From positions 337,655,844 to 337,719,843 of the forward strand of contig NC_090440.1 of assembly GCF_031143425.1 (NCBI RefSeq): a DNA stretch of 64,000 bases, written 5' to 3'. Shown here piece after piece: positions 60,805 through 64,000 of this stretch (positions are counted from its first letter, which is position 1; the number at the start of each line of letters is the position of its first letter). The translations under genes were made by a program, and so were the position numbers. The notes under the pieces are model-generated. The model saw nothing but the letters and a program-made list of their open reading frames with translations. It ran no database searches and was not told the DNA's origin. The DNA is from Pleurodeles waltl. Its lineage: Eukaryota > Chordata > Amphibia > Caudata > Salamandridae.

Positions 60805-61190
60805 GCTGAAGAGGGCCCCGCGGTGCAGTAGAGCACCGCTGAACAGGGCCCCGCCGTGCAGAAGAGCACCGCTGAAGAGGGCCCCGCCGTGCAGAAGAGC
60901 ACCGCTGAACAGGGCCCCGCCGTGCAGAAGAGCACTGCTGAAGAGGGCCCCGCCGTGCAGAAGAGCACCGCTGAACAGCGCCCCGCCGTGCAAAAGAGCA
61001 CCGCTGAAGAGGGCCCCGCCGTGCAGAAGAGCACCGCTGAAGAGGGCCCCGCCGTGCAGAAGAGCACCGCTGAACAGGGCCCCGCCGTGCAGAAGAGCAC
61101 CGCTCAAGAGGGCCCCGCCGTGCAGAAGAGCACCGCTGAACAGGGCCCCGCCGTGCAGAAGAGCACCGCTGAACAGGGCCCTTCCTGTCA
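60805..61190 (+). repeat. Minisatellite, 33 bp unit, about 11 copies
   Basis: GAACAGGGCCCCGCCGTGCA-type units recur every 33 bp (60841, 60874 and onward), alternating GAACAGGGC and GAAGAGGGC. The core AGCACCGCTGAACAGGGC is shared with the 30 bp array of Harbinger-1. It lies just after the Myb-A stop. Confidence 0.93.
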
Positions 61191-61785
61191 AGCACCGCTC
61201 CGCTGGGCCCCGCCGTCTCAAGCACCGCTCCGCTGGGCACCGCCGTCTCAAGCACCGCTCTGCTGGGCCCTTCCTGTCAAGCACCGCTCCGCTGGGCCCT
61301 TCCTGTCAAGCACCGCTCTGCTGGGCCCTGTCGTCTCAAGCACCGCTCCGCTGGGCCCCGCCGTCTCAAGCACCGCTCCGCTGGGCCCTTCTTGTCAAGC
61401 ACCGCTCCGCTGGGCCCTTCCTGTCAAGCACCGCTCCGCTGGGCACCGCCGTCTCAAGCACCGCTCCGCTGGGCACCGCCGTCTCAAGCACCACTCCGCT
61501 GGGCCCTTCCTGTCAAGCACCGCTCCGCTGGGCCCCGCCGTCTCAAGCACCGCTCCGCTGGGCCCCGCCGTCTCAAGCACCGCTCCGCTGGGCCCTTCCT
61601 GTCAAGCACCGCTCCGCTGGGCCCTTCCTGTCAAGCACCGCTCCGCTGGGCCCCGCCGTCTCAAGCACCGTTCCGCTGGGCCCTTCCTGTCAAGCACCGC
61701 TCCGCTGGGCCCTTCCTGTCAAGCACCGCTCTGCTGGGCCCCGCCGTCTCAGGCACCGCTCCGCTGGGCCCTTCCTGCATGCACT
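61190..61785 (+). repeat. Minisatellite, 30 bp unit, about 20 copies
   Basis: AAGCACCGCTCCGCTGGGCC repeats every 30 bp with two interspersed variants of the remaining 10 bases (CCGCCGTCTC or CTTCCTGTCA type). The 327-codon open frame across this and the previous array is a product of repeat length. Confidence 0.95.
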
Positions 61786-61844
61786 GTTAACGGTTCACTG
61801 TGCCCACCATGCCTCCTCCTTGACCAGTGGAGACTGTAATCCAC

Positions 61845-62145
61845 CTGATGGACTGTGGCTTTGCACTCCCCAGGATGGAACAGTGGGCAACCCACCTACT
61901 GTATAGACTTGAGAGACTGTGGCTTTGCACTCCCCAGGATGGCACAGTGGGCAACCCACCAACTGTAGAGACTTGAGAGACTGTGGCTTTGCACTCCCCA
62001 GAATGGTACAGTGGGCAAACCAACCACTGGAGAGACTTGAGAGACTGTGGCTTTGCACTCCCAGGATGGAACAGTGGGCAACCCACCTACTGTAGAGACT
62101 TGAGAGACTGTGGCTTTGCACTCCCCAGGATGGCACAGTAGGCAT
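61845..62145 (-). repeat. Minisatellite, 64 bp unit, about 5 copies
   Basis: GGCTTTGCACTCCCCAGGAT recurs at 64 bp spacing (61857, 61921, 61985, 62049, then 63 bp). It is the inverse of the 64 bp array of Harbinger-1 and sits in the matching position, so the array predates the split of the two copies. Confidence 0.95.
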
Positions 62146-62626
62146 GGTGGCCCCTTCGTGGATCTGGCGTCGTGGACTCATGTGGCTGTGGTGCCCCCCC
62201 TCTTCCCTTCCCCCTGAGGTGCCTGTAGTTTTTTCATCAGATGCCCCTGCAGTGTTCTCTCCAAAGGACTCAGGTCTCCTGTGTGGGCTTTGCCCTTGTG
62301 TCGTTACACTTTGGCCCACGGACACTTCGATTTTCTTTTGATGTGCAGGACTAATTGCCTCGGTTATCCATTGCACTGTATATAGAATTATTTTGATATT
62401 GATTTTATGGCTAGTTGACCAATACTTTTCAGAGCCTATTTTGTACATACATTTTTATTCACAATTTAATTATGTCTTTGCATTTTTCAGGGGGGTTTGG
62501 GTGGTGTCACTGTGACTTGTTGCTCTGCATTGGTGTGTACATAGTTTGGGGGGGTGGGGGTCACATATGTGTGTGCCGTAAGCTTTCCTTCTCCCCCCTC
62601 CCGTGTGTCGTAGGTGCAGTACTCAC

Positions 62627-62709
62627 CGTTGTCGTCTGCGCCGGCGTTCGTACTCGTGGTAGATGAGCAGGTAGACGAGAGCAGGTAGGATGTTTAATTC
62701 GGGTTCCAT
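62627..62709 (-). CDS. Transposase exon 1, Harbinger-2
   Basis: The ATG at 62709 opens 27 codons plus two bases, MEPELNILPALVYLLIYHEY then an Arg-rich end, closing at AACG|GTGAGT. The phase matches the catalytic exon (CG + G makes Arg). Harbinger-1 has the homologous exon with many substitutions but identical length and donor. It starts about 330 bp inside the right terminus, so transcription would begin near that end. It adds a hydrophobic helix followed by about six arginines, possibly a nuclear signal or terminal-repeat contact. Confidence 0.75.
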
Positions 62710-63040
62710 GCTGTCCTCCTTCCTCGTGGAGTGCGTAGAGGTGAGCGTTTTCCCGTTCGTAGTCTGTTTCCGCCGTGTTTTTATCGGCGGGGCTCCCGCC
62801 CCGGAAAAGGTGGCGGATTGGTGAGTTATGATACTGTGGGCGGTACATTGTCTGCCGCCTGTCTGTTGGCGGTGACCGCCGCGCTGTTTGTCTGTACCGC
62901 TGTGGCGGGCGGAGTGTTAATGTGGCGGGCTGTGTTGGCGGTTCCCGCCAGGGTCAGAATTCCATTTTTTGGACCGCCAGCCTGTTGGCGGGTTGGCCGC
63001 CGCTTTATCACCGACCGCCAGGGTTAGAATCACCCCCTTA

Positions 63041-63340
63041 GTGTTTTCAGTTTGTCTCTTAGAAGCACTATGGAGGAGGGGGCTTTGTATTTTTCAAGTA
63101 ACGTTCTCTCTAGCTATTGTGCAGCTTTTGTAGAGCATCAGGCTCTTCTGCTTTTTCATTTGTGTATGTAAGTGACACGAACATTGATCTCGTGTTCTTC
63201 AGATTTTCTGATCCCCCAAAATATTTTTCTACAGTATAAATCTCAATTTAGGATCTGGTTACTTCTTACAGAGTACTTCCATGCTGCACTTTATAGCAAC
63301 ATTGCGGCGGACGATTGGGTTGAACATTTCGCCGAATTAT
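63041..63340. other. Short unassigned flank
   Basis: Nothing recognised between the right TTA of Harbinger-2 and the hairpin element. Confidence 0.4.
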
Positions 63341-64000
63341 GGGCCAGATGTAGCAAAGGGTTTGCGCCTTGCAAACAGCGAAAAACGCCGTTTGCGAGGC
63401 GCAAAAGCCTCTTTGCTATTCAGAAATGCATATTGCGAGTCGGGACCGACTCGCAATATGCATTTCAGAATCGCAAATAGGAAGGGGTGTTCCCTTCCTA
63501 TTTGCGATTCGGAGTGGAATGCAATTCCATTTGCGACCGCATATGCGGTCGAAAATGGAGTCGCAGTTACCATCCACTTGAAGTGGATGGTAACCCACTC
63601 GCAAATTGGAAGGGGTCCCCGTGGGACCCCTTCCACTTTGTGAATGGACCCACAAATATCTTTTCAGGGCAGGGAGTGGTCCAAGGGACCACTCCCTGCC
63701 CTGAAAAAATACCGAAACTAAAGGTTTCGTTTTTTTTGTTAAGTGCAGCTCGTTTTCCTTTAAGGAAAACGGGCTACACTTTAAAAAACAAAAACTGCTT
63801 TATTTAAAGCAGTCACGAACATGGAGGTCTGCTGACGACAGCAGGCCTCCATGTTTGCGAGTGCCTAGACTCGCTATGGGGCCGCAATTAGCGACCCACC
63901 TCATGAATATTAATGAGGTGGGTCATTGCGACCCCATAGCGAGTCGCAGTCGGTGTCTGAGACACCATACTGCATACCAATTTGCGAGTTGCAAATTGCG
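63341..64000. mobile_element. Palindrome-tiled non-autonomous element, runs off the window
   Basis: It begins GGGCCAGATGTAGCAAAGG, a start of the type used by this genome's TTA-flanked elements (TTAT precedes it). At least a dozen palindromes follow almost end to end. Examples: ATCGCAAATAGGAAGGG with its complement (63470-63508), GTTACCATCCACTTG with its complement (63566-63594), TTCAGGGCAGGGAGTGGTCC with its complement (63661-63705), ACATGGAGGTCTGCTG with its near-complement, and a nested pair around GACCCACCTCAT (63894-63926). No protein is encoded. The other end is outside the window. Confidence 0.75.

Larger units (their letters stand above)
54084..63037 (-). mobile_element. Harbinger-2: three-gene PIF/Harbinger transposon, 8954 bp
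   Basis: TTA duplications lie at 54081-54083 and 63038-63040. Left terminus GGGGGTCATTCTGACC and inverted right terminus GGGGGTGATTCTAACC differ at two of 16 bases. Strand is given by the transposase. From the left: Myb-B (+, 54691-56192, broken), transposase catalytic exon (-, 56700-57735), Myb-A (+, 58200-60754, open through three exons), three minisatellites, transposase exon 1 (-, 62627-62709). The transposase and Myb-A are open by visible criteria, so this is the best candidate for a recently active copy. Confidence 0.92.

Noticed and set aside
60856..61839. A 327-codon open frame with 10-11 residue repeats
   Set aside because: It spans two minisatellites whose units (33 and 30 bp) are multiples of three, so open frames arise on both strands by repetition. 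The Myb-A gene stops before it.

Overview
The window is vertebrate intergenic DNA built almost entirely of nested transposable elements; I see no host gene. The mix of full-length PIF/Harbinger DNA transposons, many hairpin-rich non-autonomous elements with TTA target duplications, 1.6-2.9 kb Ty3/Gypsy-type LTRs, L1-type and CR1/L2-type LINE remains and a tRNA-derived SINE fits a giant salamander genome. The Iberian ribbed newt (Pleurodeles waltl), known for Harbinger expansion, is my best guess; this is inference from repeat content, not from a host gene.

Layout. 1-2.4 kb: unassigned DNA with a dispersed repeat. 2.4-18.8 kb: a three-level nest. A decayed L1 (ORF1 and endonuclease at 3.6-6.2 kb, ORF2 C-terminus at 17.9-18.8 kb) holds a Gypsy-type LTR with a gag remnant (6.2-17.9 kb). 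That LTR was itself hit by an 8959 bp Harbinger (Harbinger-1, 7823-16781). 18.8-31.6 kb: a truncated hairpin element, an older divergent Harbinger-like element with a Myb/SANT gene, and a second solo LTR carrying its own MITE. 31.6-35.5 kb: an antisense LTR end abutting an internal fragment of the same Harbinger family (Harbinger-3). 35.5-54 kb: LINE, SINE, MITE, LTR and Gypsy integrase remnants, including a solo LTR with a perfect 5 bp target duplication (48961-51852). 54084-63037: Harbinger-2, 8954 bp, inverted relative to Harbinger-1. 63341-64000: the start of an element tiled by successive palindromes.

Harbinger-2 is the best-preserved unit and carries three genes. A HARBI1-like DDE transposase (minus strand) has a 28-codon first exon about 330 bp inside the right terminus and a catalytic exon 4.9 kb away, giving a predicted 372 aa protein. 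A Myb/SANT protein (Myb-A, plus strand, three exons, predicted 653 aa) lies wholly inside that transposase intron, on the opposite strand. A second, different Myb/SANT protein (Myb-B, plus strand, two exons) lies near the left terminus, convergent with the transposase. Harbinger-1 has the same plan mirrored but with stops in all three genes. In known Harbinger systems the transposase works with a Myb-like partner that binds DNA and aids nuclear import; here two unlike Myb partners plus minisatellites in the intron make a larger version of that system.

Exon joins were found by reading splice signals and phase by eye; none is confirmed by transcripts.
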